From: Tyto alba
Taxonomy: Eukaryota > Chordata > Aves > Strigiformes > Tytonidae
Assembly (NCBI RefSeq): GCF_018691265.1
Contig: NW_024881313.1
Span: 12,476,501-12,540,500, forward strand
Direction of reading: 5' to 3'
DNA: 64,000 nucleotides
The notes under the pieces were generated by a model, which worked only from the letters and a program-made list of their open reading frames with translations, made no database searches and was not told where the DNA came from. Both the position numbers and the translations under genes were made by a program. Numbering within the stretch: the first letter of the stretch is position 1; every line of letters starts with the position of its first letter. This document shows, piece by piece, positions 40,201 to 52,785 of the stretch.

Positions 40201-43200
40201 TTTAGTGTGCACTTAGTCTGTTCTGTCTTTTCATGAGTGCATCTATTGCAACTGTTTGTTACATTGTTTATTCAGGAAATTAATTATCACAGACTGACAG
40301 ATCTGAATGTTTGGCCTAAATGGTTTGTTATAGTCTCATTTTAAAGGCGAGTCTTGCTTTCTAATCCTGACATCACCAGGGAGAAATGGAATTCTTCATC
40401 TCATTCTGTCAGTTAGTCTGAACAAACAGCTACAGAACTCCTTAATGCATAATCTTGCTGGATTTCCAGTGTTAAACTCTGACCTTTGAGAGTGAGGTCA
40501 CAGATCATTTACTTATATTTAATCTTCAATAAAACCAAGGCTTGCAGATGATTTGATACTTTTTCATGCCTCGTAATCAAAAAGGATCAGCTTCTCCCTT
40601 TCTTCCACTTCTTACTTTTAGTGAAGAAAGGTTATCCTATTCTGTTGTTTATGTATCACATAATTCCAGAGACTCTTCTCTTCCTTTTGTTATACCTAGC
40701 ACTGTCTCTCAAGGAATTAACAATGCATTTTGTCTGTTTATCCTGCTAGTCCTTTTAAATTTGATTTGCATTTTGAGTAAAATCTCTACAAGACTTTACT
40801 TGGATATTTCCCTATGGATTACTTTTAATGTAACAGATCCTCAATTCCAAATTCATTAGCTATTCATTCACTGACCATAATGAATTCATTTTGTAGAAAT
40901 CTGACTGTCATTTTGACTTACATGAGAGCCACTATGACTCATTTTGGTTAAACATTCATTAATTTGCAGACACAGTATGTTTCTAGATTTTACACAAAGT
41001 GACTTTGTAATGCTTTTTTGATCTTCAGTTCACTGCATAAGCACATTATCTTTTGGACTAATTTTGAAAACACTAGTTATTAACAATTATTATAGTATTT
41101 CTAGAATGCAATTGGCTATCAATAGATTTTTATTCTTTCTCATCAGAAGCATGAAGGGTTAAGTTAACATATTCCAGTCAAAAGCTGACACAGCCTGATT
41201 TCCTATCTCTGAGATTCAGTTTTACTTCAGTAATTCTGTTAAACTGCTGGAAGAGTAGTCAATAAGCTACTGGTGAGTGTTTAAAAGGTTAGCATTATGA
41301 ATGAAGGAATTACTATAAAAGGGAAGAAAATCTCACCACCTAAATAAACTAAGAAAAAAAAAAGCTGAAATCCAGGAGTATGACAGAATATTTATTTCTG
41401 AAATGGATGAACTACTTAGGCTTAGCAGTAGACTTTCTAGTGCTTTAATATCTTTTATCTTTTTTTTTTTTTTTTTTTGATTGTAAACTTTCTGTTCCAG
41501 GGTTTCATTGATGGCAGACATGATAATAGCTCTGAATGACATGCGATCACAGTACACTGCTATTAAAAGCGTTATATTTTTCACAGAACTTCTGAGATGC
41601 CAGAATTTGTGCTGCAGGCAACATACTCCTTGGTAGTCTTTAGTACTCTATAAGAATTATAGGTTGTCTGTAATCAAGTTTCTCCCTGCCAGTCACATTC
41701 CATCATAACAGAAGAAATAATACAAGTTGATTAAATGCACATTTCTCTGTACATTGGTCCTCTTTCTAGGTCAGTTCAAATAAGGAAGAAGCTTTTACAG
41801 CTTGGTTATCCTGTTGAAAAGTGATTATCTTAACATTACCAAGGCTAAGGGGATAAAAGGTCTTGGACAGAACCTCCTTTCTAACTCCAGAGAGAACCTC
41901 ACATAGTGGTATATAAAAGTCTCTGTTTTCTAAAGAGAGCTTAAGTTGCCACAGACACCTGGAAGGACTTCTGTAATTAATAGCAACTCAGGCTTCATGA
42001 GAAATACTGTTTTTAAGAGAAAACAATGGAAACTATTCAATCAGGCAACAATTACTTAACCAAAAGATCAAGTAAATAACTTTTCTCTGGCAGAGATATT
42101 AATTTACTAGGAGATTTACATGAGCAGATGGGAATGGGAAAAGTGTGCCATAGTATGGTACTGTAAAATGAAAACTCTCGCTCTTCATTGGTAATGAGCC
42201 TTTTGTGGCACATTACTAAAAAGCAATCTATACTTGAATGAAAGAAGCATGTCAGAGAGTCAGTACTCACTGATGTATGAGAGGGAAGGTATTTTCAGAA
42301 ACAAAGTCAGATAATCTGTGAGGGTAACCTTTCTGTTAGAGAAACATAAATCCTTTGTGAGTGAAGTTTATTTCAAGTAAAGGGTGTAACAATGGGTTTT
42401 TAAACACAGATATATTTGTATATCCCAAGACATGCACACATAGGTCTAAAAATTTTGGAAACATACATACAGATTATTCTTCCCTCTCCACAGACCCCCA
42501 AAGCAGCAGTTATAGAGATAACAGTGATGATATCTTTCTATCCTCTCTGTCCCCCATATTAGGAAAACTATTATGACATCTAGTATCAAAAAAGATAGAA
42601 AAAGATGTTGCCCAAGATGGCAAGTCCTTGGCACAGATAGGAATTAAGACCATGTCTCTCTCTTGACCACAGAACCATTCTTATTTATTAAGACCATGGA
42701 AGTTATATGGTTGAACTACCAAAGTAGACCAGAGAGAATAATTTTCTTCTGCAAAGAACCTCCACGCTCCCTATCACGGTTATTGCATTTAAAAGTAGAA
42801 TGGGTCATTGGAGCCTAATCTTTTTCGAGAAAGGTGTGCAGCAGAATGCTGCTGAATTCTTTGAGTCATATCTAGACAACTGAGACAGAGGTAGGGTTAA
42901 AGGAAGGATAAACTCAGGCTTTATATATACAGAAAGATGCCAGTGGAAAAAGTTCTTATGTTCAGTGTAAGGGAACAGGAAGCCATTCAGTTATACACTG
43001 GGTGAGGTAGCAGAGTCCCTTGGAACTACTCATGATAAAAAAGGAGGATATCTAGTCCGTGCAGGTCTGGAAGCATTTCCCAGCTTCCCCAAAATTCAGT
43101 CTATCAGTCTCCTGCAATATTTACCTCTTCAGTGCTGGTATTTGATGTTAGTTTCAGGTTCATTAACCTGTTCCCTTATTTTTGTCCTTTGAGGTATAGG

Positions 43201-45467
43201 CCTTTGTCCATCCTGTAATTTTTCTATCCATCTACAGTATCCTTTAGACCAGGACCTGAGTTTGTTCAGCTGTTTATTATTATGAATATTTATGTCTTCA
43301 TTAACATCAAGGGTATTCATGAGACTTTAAAAATAAATTAGATATATCTCTTCTAGAAGAAGTTACTCATGACTAGAATTTACAGTTTGTCATAATATAA
43401 TAAAAATCATACTGAGGTTATAGAAAAAAAGCAAAAACCAAGTAATAGCCTGACAGAAAATGTGTCAGTGACAAGGTACATGAAAACATTCTTAATTTTG
43501 AAGCAGAATATTTTCAAAATAATGTATTAATACTTACTATCAATTATTAAAGAATTCAAAAGGGTTTCCTACTTGCATTATAGCTCATGTTTGTAATCTC
43601 AATAATCTTTACTCTTAGCTCACCATAATTTTTATGATGAATAACTAGCCCTAATTTATTAAAGGTCTCACTGTCTCTGTCTACACTCCTGAAGGCAGCA
43701 TTCCCTCTAACCTATGCATTCTCTCACATTTCATTGAAGCTGTTTATTCTCCTTATTTCATCTACCTATACACAATATCCCATGTTAATATCTGGAAAAT
43801 GTCAGAAGCAAATATGGTGTTTCATAATGTGATTCTAAAAACTTTGGGGTTTTAATATAGTGTTTTGTGTAACAAACCTTTTCACTTTTTCCTTCTTAAA
43901 AATTTTTATGTCCATTCCAAATACATGATCAAGCAGAGAATCAAACTAATGTTCAAGAAAAGTATCATTATATCTTATTTTTACTCCCTTATATTCTACT
44001 TGTTGAGTTTTTGTGGGTGCTAATGAAAGCTTTTTTGCCTTATTACATTTTAAAAGATTACCAAGTTTAAAATAAAATCTTCAAATAAAAAATAAAAGTT
44101 TAACTTGAAAAATTGAAACAGAAAGCGTTCAGATGGGACACTTCCCCTTCTCCACCTCGTTTCTCCCTTGTTAGGCAAATTTTATCAGAATTCTTCCCAA
44201 GCTCCTGTAAAGTTTCAGAGCATCTAAAAAGAAGATTCACCAAATTAATTCCTCAAACCTTTATCTCTAGATGTGAACTTTTGAGAGGAAGAATCATTAG
44301 CCAGTGTAAAACACAAAAAATGCTACAAAACATTTAAATATTGTGAAATCTTGATATTACTGAAGTTTGTGTCAAAATTTTCTGTTCTTTCTAAATCCAA
44401 AAATCTGAAATTATAGAAAAAAAAAATCTATTAAAATACATGTTAACAAATCCAGTAGTGTACACAAATTGCCTTTCAAAGAGGAGTCTCTAGAGAAGAG
44501 TATCTTAAAACAAAGGGAATACACAGTTAATGTTATAAGCATAGTTTTAATGCATACTACTTTGTATTTCATCTTACTGAAAATATGTTTTCTTATTGTA
44601 CAAGATATCTTCTGTCTTCTATACAAAGACAGTTTGAATGAATGAGCTATTTTCTCATCTCTTTCAGAAATTTTAGATGAATATGTTTTTAAAGATTCCA
44701 TTTTAAGAAAGGAGAGAGGAAGGATAGACAGTGAGTAGAAAAGAAAGAATGATGATTCCTGTGATCCTTTTTATTAACATGAGGTATACATGAATTATTT
44801 ACGTTGACAAAAATAATACTTTTTTTAAAGGTTATTTTTAAAAGTGGTTTTGTTTTCATGCATTAGCAATACAACATCTCATGCCTGGTTTCATCAGCAC
44901 ATTAGGAAATATACCGAAAATGTGATAAACTGAGTAAATTATGAAAGATGCAGTTTACTAAAGCTCTTGACTGAAGCTTTAGGTAGAATTAGTCTTTTTA
45001 AAGGTGCAGAAAGATAATACACCCTGCACAGTAACAGCTAACAGAACAACAGCAAATTCATGCTCCAACCGTGTGCACTTCCCTGTGCATTTTGATATAT
45101 TTCATTTGTGCACAAGAAAAACGTCCACCTATTGCAAATGTCTCTTTATTTACATTTTATAGACTACAGGAAGTAATAATATGATTTAATTTTTTACCCG
45201 TGCATAAATGAAGATAAAGGTTTGTAGAGGCAACCTCTGGAAGTACTTCGGATTTTTTCCTGCGCTAGAGGCTGCGTTATTCTCTATCCTTTTATTTTGT
45301 TTTATTTTATATATTTTTTAATCAATGTATTTAGATTTTATGACAAGTATTGAAGTGAAAAAAGGATAAATAAGGCTGAGAGAAGGATAGAATTTTGAGA
45401 ATGATGGTATGGCAGACATAAAATGTGCAATGTACATAATGTGGGGTGTAGAGAAAAGCACAACCTC
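37264..45467. other. AT-rich noncoding stretch, no gene seen
   Basis: Over 8 kb with open frames of at most 97 codons (40566-40859 plus; 44411-44701 minus, 96 codons) and no recognisable domain. Simple sequence includes T runs near 37841-37851, 40160-40171 and 41460-41478. A small compound palindrome at 39894-39929 is listed separately. Confidence 0.6.
39894..39929. repeat. overlapping hairpin and palindrome
   Basis: TGCTATATT (39894-39902) pairs with AATATAGCA (39909-39917) across six bases. The right arm then overlaps a 16-bp perfect palindrome, AGCAAAATATTTTGCT (39914-39929). In AT-rich DNA of this length a single 16-bp palindrome is near chance expectation. The overlap of two is what makes it notable. 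Confidence 0.85.
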
Positions 45468-45990
45468 ATAGAAAATATGAGATAGGGCCTGGAGAGAACA
45501 TTTCGTCTATTAACTTGCCATAGGGTAGGATCAACTATATTTAAATTATTCCTAATAATTATTTGGCTAATGATAAAGATACTAAAATCTCCCCAGGCAA
45601 CCTATTTCACTGCTTATCTGTCCTTCCCATTAGGAATTTTTTTTTTTTTAATGTGTAACTTAAATCTCCCTTGATAATATTTAAGCCCATTAAGTCTTGT
45701 TCTATGTGTAGTAGACAACTTCTTTGCAAAAATCTTTCACTTATTTGAAGACTGCTGTCTCCCATCAGTATTGTCCTCTTCAGACTAAACTCTAAGTCCT
45801 TAACTTTTTCCTTTTATACAACGCTTTCTGAGATTCTGAATATTGCTATTCTTCCACTAATTCTTTTGTTTCTGTTCAGCTGATTATGAGACTGCCAAAA
45901 TTTGAATGTAAGTACTCCAGCTGAGCCCTTACAATTGAAGGATTACTTTCTGTGTCTTACATAATAGGCTGTTGTCAGAATTCAGAAGAC
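45468..45990 (-). mobile_element. ancient CR1 3' fragment, minus strand
   Basis: Inverted CR1 landmarks appear in order: ATGAGATAGGGCCTGGAGAG, TCTCCCCAGGCAACCTATTTC, TAAATCTCCCTTGATAATATT, TTTAAGCCCATTAAGTCTTGT, CACTTATTTGAAGACTGCTGT and AGTACTCCAGCTGAGCCC. This is the tail type shared by old amniote CR1 groups (CR1-L-like, from memory) rather than the younger avian ones. No reading frame survives. Divergence and indels are heavy, so the limits are approximate. It lies head to tail with a younger CR1 of opposite orientation that starts about 70 bases later. Confidence 0.82.
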
Positions 45991-46059
45991 CATGGGTACA
46001 GCTCGTATTTGACAGCTACCGAGATACACAGTACTCACTAGATCTGGGGTTTTGGGTTG

Positions 46060-46354
46060 ATGGCACCTAGGGTGCATCAAGCACAGCATATCTAGCTGGT
46101 TTAGGGAGGTGATTGTCCCACTCTACATTGCACTGGTGTGGCCCCACCTCCAATACTATGTGCGGTTTTGAGTGCCTCAATATAAGAAGGACATTGAGCT
46201 ATTAGCTTTTGTCCAGAGGAGGATGACCAAGATGGTGAAAGGTCTCAAAGGCAAGACTTGTGAGGAGCAGCTGAGGTCACCTGGCTTGTTCAGCTTTGAG
46301 AAAAGAAGGCTGAGGGGTGACCTCATCACAGTCTACACCTTCCTCAAGAGGGGC
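46060..46354 (+). pseudogene. CR1 ORF2 C-terminal remnant interrupted by LTR
   Basis: An open plus-strand frame from 46172 carries the CR1 ORF2 C-terminal blocks KKDIELLAFVQRRMTKMVKG, EEQLRSPGLFSFEKRRLRGD and LITVYTFLKRG, then runs into LTR sequence and stops at 46384. These motifs lie downstream of the reverse-transcriptase catalytic core in intact elements. The coding continuation (the FRLD/KFFT-type blocks) is recognisable at nucleotide level after the LTR, around 46925-47050. Confidence 0.9.
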
Positions 46355-46845
46355 TGTTGTGGTTTGAGCCTACTCAGCAGCTAAACGCCCTGCAGCTGCT
46401 CACCCACCCTCCCACCACTTGGGAATGGGGAGGGAATCAGAGGGGCAAAGGGAGAGTCGTGGGTTGAGATAAAAACAGTTTAATAATAGTAACAGAATAA
46501 TACACTGACAGCAATATCAGTAGGTAATGTACAATACAGCTGCTCACCTCCCACCGACCGACACCCACCTGCTCCCAGCCAGCAATCCCAAACACAAAGG
46601 CCCCACAGCCACACTCCCAGAAGTGGCAGCCTCTCCCATCCCTCTCCTGCCTTTATATGGTGAGCATAATGTCACATGACATGGAATATCAGCCAATCCG
46701 GGCCCAGCCCTCCAGCTGTGCTCCCCCCACCCCCGCACACAGGTGAGGGCACTGGGACCTGGGGAGCCCCTGGGGTCCCAGGGTGCTGCAGCACTCCTCC
46801 CGCTGCTGAACCAATGGGAGCTCTAGTCCAGCCCCAACCAGGACA
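46355..46845 (+). mobile_element. solo LTR inserted in CR1, plus strand
   Basis: It begins TGTTGTGGTTTGAGCC and ends CCCCAACCAGGACA. Between are CAGCTGCTCACCCACCCTCC, GGGTTGAGATAAAAACAG, AGCTGCTCACCTCCCACCGA and a TATA-like CTTTATATGG near 46651 followed by GAGCATAATGTCACATGAC. It is the same family as the LTRs at 22850 and 30029, but more GC-rich in its last third. The CR1 flanks GGGGC (46350-46354) and GTGTC (46846-46850) fit a 5-bp target duplication with two later substitutions, since the CR1 reads smoothly when one copy is dropped. No internal retroviral sequence is present. Confidence 0.92.
46651..46660 (+). promoter_or_regulatory. LTR TATA-like element
   Basis: The sequence around 46651-46660 (TTTATATGG) is at the position of the core promoter in this LTR. 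The relative at 22850 keeps a TATA-like version. Whether it is active is unknown. Confidence 0.5.
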
Positions 46846-47185
46846 GTGTCAGTGGAGGGAGAGGTGCTGATCTCCACTCTCTGATGCCCAGTGACAGGAC
46901 ACAAGGAAAAGGAATGAAGCTACATGAGGGGAAGTTCTGATTGGACACTAGGAAAAGTTTCTTCACTGAGACGGTGGTCAGTCACTGGAACAGGCTGCCC
47001 AGTGAAATGGGCATGACACCAAACCTGTCAGAGTTCAAGAAGCACCTAGACGATGATCTTAATCATATGGTTTAGTTTCAGGTAGTTCTGTGAGGAGCAG
47101 GGAGTTGGACTCAGTGATCCTTATGAGACCCTTCTAACTTGAGATACTTTGATTCTATGACTGTATGATTCTACGATTCTATGAA

Positions 47186-50100
47186 ATAAAGGTTAAAGGT
47201 CCTGAGATAGCTTCAGACAACCTTCTAAACTTCATGGCATGAATTTCTTAGAATCTGAGAAATCGGAAACCATCAAACTTAATGCAATTTATTCTAGGCT
47301 ATGTTCCAGGTCTCTGCTCTTGTTATTAACCAATGATCTCTTTACATTTCAGGGAACTGTGAAGCAGTAAAGCATTAGACATTTTGGGTCTCCTGGTTCA
47401 ATAAGAGATAAGCTCTTCCTAGATTCCCTCCAACCATTAAACATCTTATAAAGTGATTATTTCCTGCCACTTGTGTCATTTACTAAATAAAACTCCTTTT
47501 CTTCCTTGTACTTTATGATTTTGACTCCAGACCTTTCCTTCATATTCATTCCAACTATTTTTTTTTCTGATTTCCACATTCTACATACTTGCCTCTTAAG
47601 CTTTAGTAGAGTTCCTGTGCACTAGTATATAGTATATTGTTATTAAAAATTTAAACTAAAGAAAACAATTAAAAATAGACTGATATTTTTAGAATCCCCT
47701 TTAAAAGTTTATGTAAGAAATATGAAGTCATCTTCTCTATTTCTGAGTTTCTGTGGAAGACAGAAAAACACTGAAAGTAAAAATACAATACTTTTATTTC
47801 CATTAGGTCTGTCTAAGATACATGAACAAGATAGATGTTGAGATTAGAGTTCTAAATTATCTTCTTTCAGGTTAAAGAATAACTTATATTTAAACACACA
47901 TATATGCCCAGATTGTTCAAAGAGCTGAGTTTTGTAACTCAGAATGTGAGCTGCTCCAGAAAACCCCAATTATTTCAAATCCTAGGTCTGGGACCAATAT
48001 AGTTTAAGGCATTGTTAGTTATACAACCATCAATGTAATGGTGCTGAAAGGTGGTGCTACTGCAAAGCAAATAAAACTGTTAGATTTTCAGCAAAGCAGG
48101 TGATTCCTGCTGTGCTGTGAATAGAAGAATTAAATTATTTTGATCCAATAAAATCAAACAAAACATGAAAATTATGGAATGTTATTAGGTTATATCTTTA
48201 TTTTACTTTTCTTTCTAAACCAAAATAGTATTCTTAATAGAGCTTTTCATGTTCAGAAGGCAAAATACTTACTCTTCAATTATTTTCTATAAGAATTCTT
48301 TGTTTCCATATGTCACATATGTAATGAACACAAGGTTCAATAGAAAACTACAGTTTTTCTTACAATAATTAGGTCTTATAATTAAATATGGGTCACATTT
48401 TCATACAGTGACATATTTGAAATCAATACATTAGTCATACTAATGGGTAATTAAAAAGCTTTGGATGTTACCTCACAAAAATAAATTAATGGAATTTTGA
48501 TTTAGCTGGGATTTTGGAGGGAAGAAAAGAAAAATCACAAGAGTAAACTAGAGTAGTTTCAGAAGACAGGTCCCATGAGAAAATCTTTTTGCTAAAAGAA
48601 ACCTTGAATGTCAACAAAAGTTAAATATCTGGTTTGCAGAAATCACATGCCTGGCATAGATAAACTTTGAATGGGAAATTTCTATTACCTTGGAAGATGC
48701 CCGCATTCATTATTTGCTCAGGTGGTACGTAATATTCTTGAAACCCGTATTATCCAGCTCTTTTTCTACTCTTTTCTCCTTCCAGTCTGAGAACTACCTG
48801 CAAAACTTCGTATTGCAACCATGGCTTTGACCTACTAAATACATTTGGTAAAACTCCTGTACTTCTTTCTAAGATTTTTTAGACAGAAATGCATATTCAT
48901 GTGCTACGCAGCACATGTTCAAAGAGTCCGGTGTGTTGAAAAGTTATTTAGGCCTCTTTTACATAAAATACACATACTTGAACAAGCAAATTTGTTGGAA
49001 CAGTGATACAATGTCACTAAAAATGTAACATCAGAGGGAGGAAAAAAATGAAACTAAACAGATTACACGGAGGATCAATTTGCTGTACTTTTTAAGGCTT
49101 ACTCCTCTGGAAACGCATTTTCTAGCATGGGCCATGTAAAAGGTGCCTGCTGCTGTCTGTGCACTTACCTCAATAGCTATTTTCAAAGGTTCTTTTTTTA
49201 AAGACTCTGTGCCCAGGTGTGCCTTGTTGCACTCAAAATCTTTTTATTGGCAAAAAAGGACTAGACCTTATATCTGAATATCCAATAAATTACTGTATAT
49301 TTAATTAATATTTTAACATTCTAATAAAAATACAACAAATTTATTGTTAGTCCAGTTACAATAATGTTAATATTTATACCCTGTATCATCTAATTATTAT
49401 AGAATAATCCTGTTAATAATGCAGTTAAGATTATTGTAAATAAATTTCCTGGTACCTAATCATTTTTCTCAGTTCTTATGCTCCACCTCCTCAAATATTC
49501 TCTATCTAAAGGTCAGCATCTGAAATCTTCCTCAAGATGAATGAGCAAGGAGGCTTTAGGTAAAAAGGTTGGAATTAAATAAAAGATCATCCCAGAAAAT
49601 ACAACTGTTTCCCAAATATAAACAAAACTAGAAAGGCAGCTTCTCTTCCTAAAACTTTAACATCTAAGAAAAAAAAACCTATTGTTTTTCTTTTGATGTG
49701 TTTGTGTGTTACAAATGTGGAGCCCTGAAGTTGACTGTCTCGAGGAAAGTTGGTTTTATGATTATTGTTTGATGAACTAGAAATTTCCCTCCATAAACTT
49801 TTGGATCTTACCCTATTGGTGTTTTTTGACTTTATAAACATTTTAACTTTATCCTTTTTGCTTTTAATTATTCTGTCAGCTGCAGAAACATTGCACAGAC
49901 CCTCCTTGTGAAGTTTGAGGTACAGGTGCATGAAGAGTTTGCTTGCTATTATCTATTATCTTTATACAGTGCAGGACCATTGTTAGAGATGCAACAAGCT
50001 ACTTGAAAACAAACTTCAAGGGCCCTAGGTGATCTGAAATAAAAGTTGTAGGATTAGGAAGGAAATAGGTCCACTCATATCAGAAATATATATTTCCACA

Positions 50101-50980
50101 GAATATAGATAGATAGTGTATTTTATTTAGAGAAGCTATGAAACACCCAATAGGGCATTGCTGTGTATAGAGAAACTGCAACCTTCAAATGTAACTAACT
50201 AAAATGTCAGTGTTAGTCATACCAAGCTTCCTCATTTTTCTTTCTTTGACAGCATTTTTTGTAAGAGAACTAGATCTGTATTGTCTGCCTATTGTAAGGT
50301 AGGAAGTAATTTACAATAGCAAGAAATAAAAGGCTATAAAATGTGTTATTACAGTTACTTCTAGTTTTCCTAGCTACTGTCAAGTTCTTATGGCCAAATT
50401 TTTTTTCACAAACTCTTATATAGTGATGTGTACTGAAGGGCTTTGGTATTTTCATGTAACCACAAGCAGAAGTGAAAAAATTTTTAGTGTGATAATGTTG
50501 CTGCAGTATAAGAGAATGACCCAAAACTATGTTCTAAATTAACAGAAACTAGCTCATTATTACTCTCTTCACACACTCCTACCCACCTACACCTGTATAC
50601 ACGCACAAACACATTTCCTCTTTCCTCTGTCACAGTGGGTATTTAAGATTCATAAGTCCACAATTCCCTACAATTTTTTATTAAGGATAAGTGCCAGGAT
50701 CTCATCGCCCATTATTCCACCTGGGAGTCTTCTCATGTGTATATGTCTTATTTAAAAGTACTACCTATACAGACTCTCATTACCCAGTGGTGTTCCGATT
50801 GAGTCATGAGAGAAAAGCAGTAGTCTATATCATTGCTGGAGTTCACCTTGAATTAACATTCTTTTACAAGCCCAGGACAGCTGCCTTCTACACGGTATAA
50901 ATTTGTTTGTACTTTATGCTTTGTTCTGTTATTCTGTTGAGTATGCTCTTAAAACCTTCTTATCCATATGGCACTATCTT
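47186..50980. other. AT-rich noncoding stretch, no gene seen
   Basis: The longest frame is 114 codons on the minus strand (49587-49931), Lys- and Asn-rich with no recognisable domain. No transposon is recognised. Nothing else of note. Confidence 0.6.
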
Positions 50981-51113
50981 TGAATAATACATCATCAGTG
51001 TGCTTCACTCTAATGATTTACTAGGCTTATAAATCATTTGAAACACTATTCAGGCTGATGATGTATTTGAGTAATACATCATCACAAGATGCTGCTGAGA
51101 TGATATATTACTC
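50981..51113. repeat. fold-back element with four alternating boxes
   Basis: Copies of one box occur in alternating orientation. Box 1 (50981-50997, plus) and box 3 (51068-51084, plus) match at 16 of 17 positions. Box 2 (51055-51067, minus) pairs perfectly with box 1 over 13 bp and with box 3 over 12 bp, with a five-base loop. Box 4 (51099-51113, minus) pairs with box 3 at 14 of 15 positions. Inside the box 1-box 2 arm, AATGATTTA (51012-51020) pairs with TAAATCATT (51030-51038), so 50986-51067 folds as one long imperfect hairpin. This looks like a small MITE or fold-back element, or a hairpin RNA locus. I do not recognise the family. Confidence 0.9.
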
Positions 51114-51331
51114 TAAAGATGGCGCTGTATAGAAAGGAAACCTAGAGTATATTCAGTTACATACTATACTCATTTTTAAAAGGAACTGCCACTGATGGAG
51201 CTACTCTTGTGTCTTGAGTGTATGTCATAGCCCTTCTCAGAGGAGTTTAATAAAACCTCCTTTACCTTTTCCAGTCAAAAGATTCTGTGAGATTCCCAGA
51301 GTCTTACAGTTTGATTTATTAAAATTTCTGT

Positions 51332-51353
51332 TTGGTTGGTTGGTTGGTTGGTT
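51332..51353 (+). repeat. (TTGG)n microsatellite
   Basis: About five TTGG units followed by a T-rich tail. Nothing else is associated with it. Confidence 0.9.
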
Positions 51354-52760
51354 TTTTGTTTTAAAAAAATCTGGTTTGGATATTTGTTTTTCAAATTTAT
51401 AAAGTAATTCTAATTTGGATTAGAGAAAAACAATGTCAAATATATATCAAAAACAAAGGAGCAAGAATAGATGTAGAAAGTTTGAGAATCTTTAGTGTCT
51501 GTGCTAATGTAAAAGTTAATCAAAACCAAAATGTGGGCTGTGATGAAATCTTTCATGAATACCCAGCAAGTGAGGGATCATCATCTAAGCTATAAGATAT
51601 TGTAAGCTCTCTATGTCTGAACTTTAAGTTTCATTCCAGATAGTAACCATGTAAATTTAGGTAAAGAAGATAAAGAAACTGATAGTAGAGCTGTTCAAAT
51701 AACTAGGGTTTTAGTTCCATAACAATTGAAAAATGGAAACAAAATCAAGAAATATTATTTTCTTTAATTGGGGAAAATATAAAGATATTTTTAGTAAAAA
51801 AAAAAAAAAAAAAGACAATAGTTTGAGTGAAATTTAACATTTTTCTTTCTTCCAAACTAGTATAGTTCATTCAGCTTTTGTAGAGTTTTTTTTATCCTGT
51901 TTGAGCTTTGATCTAGACAAATATTAAGTTCAAATTAATATTAACAAAAATATAAAATACTCTGTTAGAAATTATTCCATGAGGTTAACATTTGTCTTGT
52001 TTCAAATTAAGGTAGAGACTTCTTTTGAATAATGCAAGGAACATTTTGTTCAGAAATGAAGCCAGATTTGTATATCTCATTCTCAAAAAAAACCCTGGTT
52101 GGTTCATTGCAAGCTTGGTGAAATAGCACTGGTTAGGAAAGTGGTTCTTGTACTTCTATAGGGCAGGCTACTCTGTGTCACAGTGATAAAACTTACAAGA
52201 AAAATCACAAATGCCTACACTTATGATGCATTGGACTAGATGCTTGACTTTGATGAAGCCCTTCTCAAAAGCCTTGCCTTTGAATGATGAGCCCTGCAGT
52301 TTGGGTGAATATCACCATTTATCAAATGTGAAACGAGCAAAAGTAAAACCAACTACATTGAATTAATACAAATGAAATTATGGAAAGTGATGAAAGGACA
52401 ATAACATCCCTGAAACTAAAATCTACAAGTATGAAAATGTATAAATGTTATAGTGAGAGAAACTGAGAGATTTTTGGGAAGAAAGCAAGTCAGAATACAC
52501 AGTAATTTAAAGAAACTTGTAAGTTACCATAAGTTAACAAAGTACAACATTACTGTTTGCTGTGACAAAAAATGAGTCTTCACTAGACTGCAGAACTTGA
52601 CTGAACAGGTTTTTACTAATTTTGAATCTGTTTTACTATTGAGAAAGACCTCCAGATGTGATTTATTTAGAAGAGAGATGTGAAAACTAACCATTTACAG
52701 TTCAAATTATTTTCTGTGTATGTTCCTAAATATTTTTAATCTTTTTGTCTTTTCTTTTTC

Positions 52761-52785
52761 TTTTTTTTTTTTTTTTTTTTTTTTT
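52761..52785 (+). repeat. poly(T) run, 25 bases
   Basis: An uninterrupted T25 run preceded by T-rich sequence. On the minus strand there is no AATAAA within 30 bases upstream of it, so there is no support for a retrocopy tail. Confidence 0.85.

Larger units (their letters stand above)
46060..47185 (+). mobile_element. CR1 3' segment, plus strand, split by an LTR
   Basis: The CR1 occupies 46060-46354 and 46846-47185; the 491 bases between are a later LTR insertion. The left part runs from the GTGCATCAAG block through GGAGGTGATTGTCCCACTCT and GGCTGAGGGGTGACCTCATC. The right part continues with GAGGTGCTGATCTCCACTCT, CTGGAACAGGCTGCCCAGTG and GAGTTGGACTCAGTGATCC. It ends in ATTCTATGACTGTATGATTCTACGATTCTATGAAA (given as its repeated unit ATTCTATG with variants), the terminal repeat of avian CR1. 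It is 5'-truncated, about 635 bp of CR1 in all, and older than the LTR it contains. Confidence 0.93.

Noticed and set aside
46544..46904. GC-rich overlapping frames on both strands
   Set aside because: Explained by the solo LTR at 46355-46845 and its CR1 flank.
49587..49931. 114-codon minus-strand frame
   Set aside because: Lys/Asn/Ser-rich, no domain, no splice or promoter context; consistent with chance.
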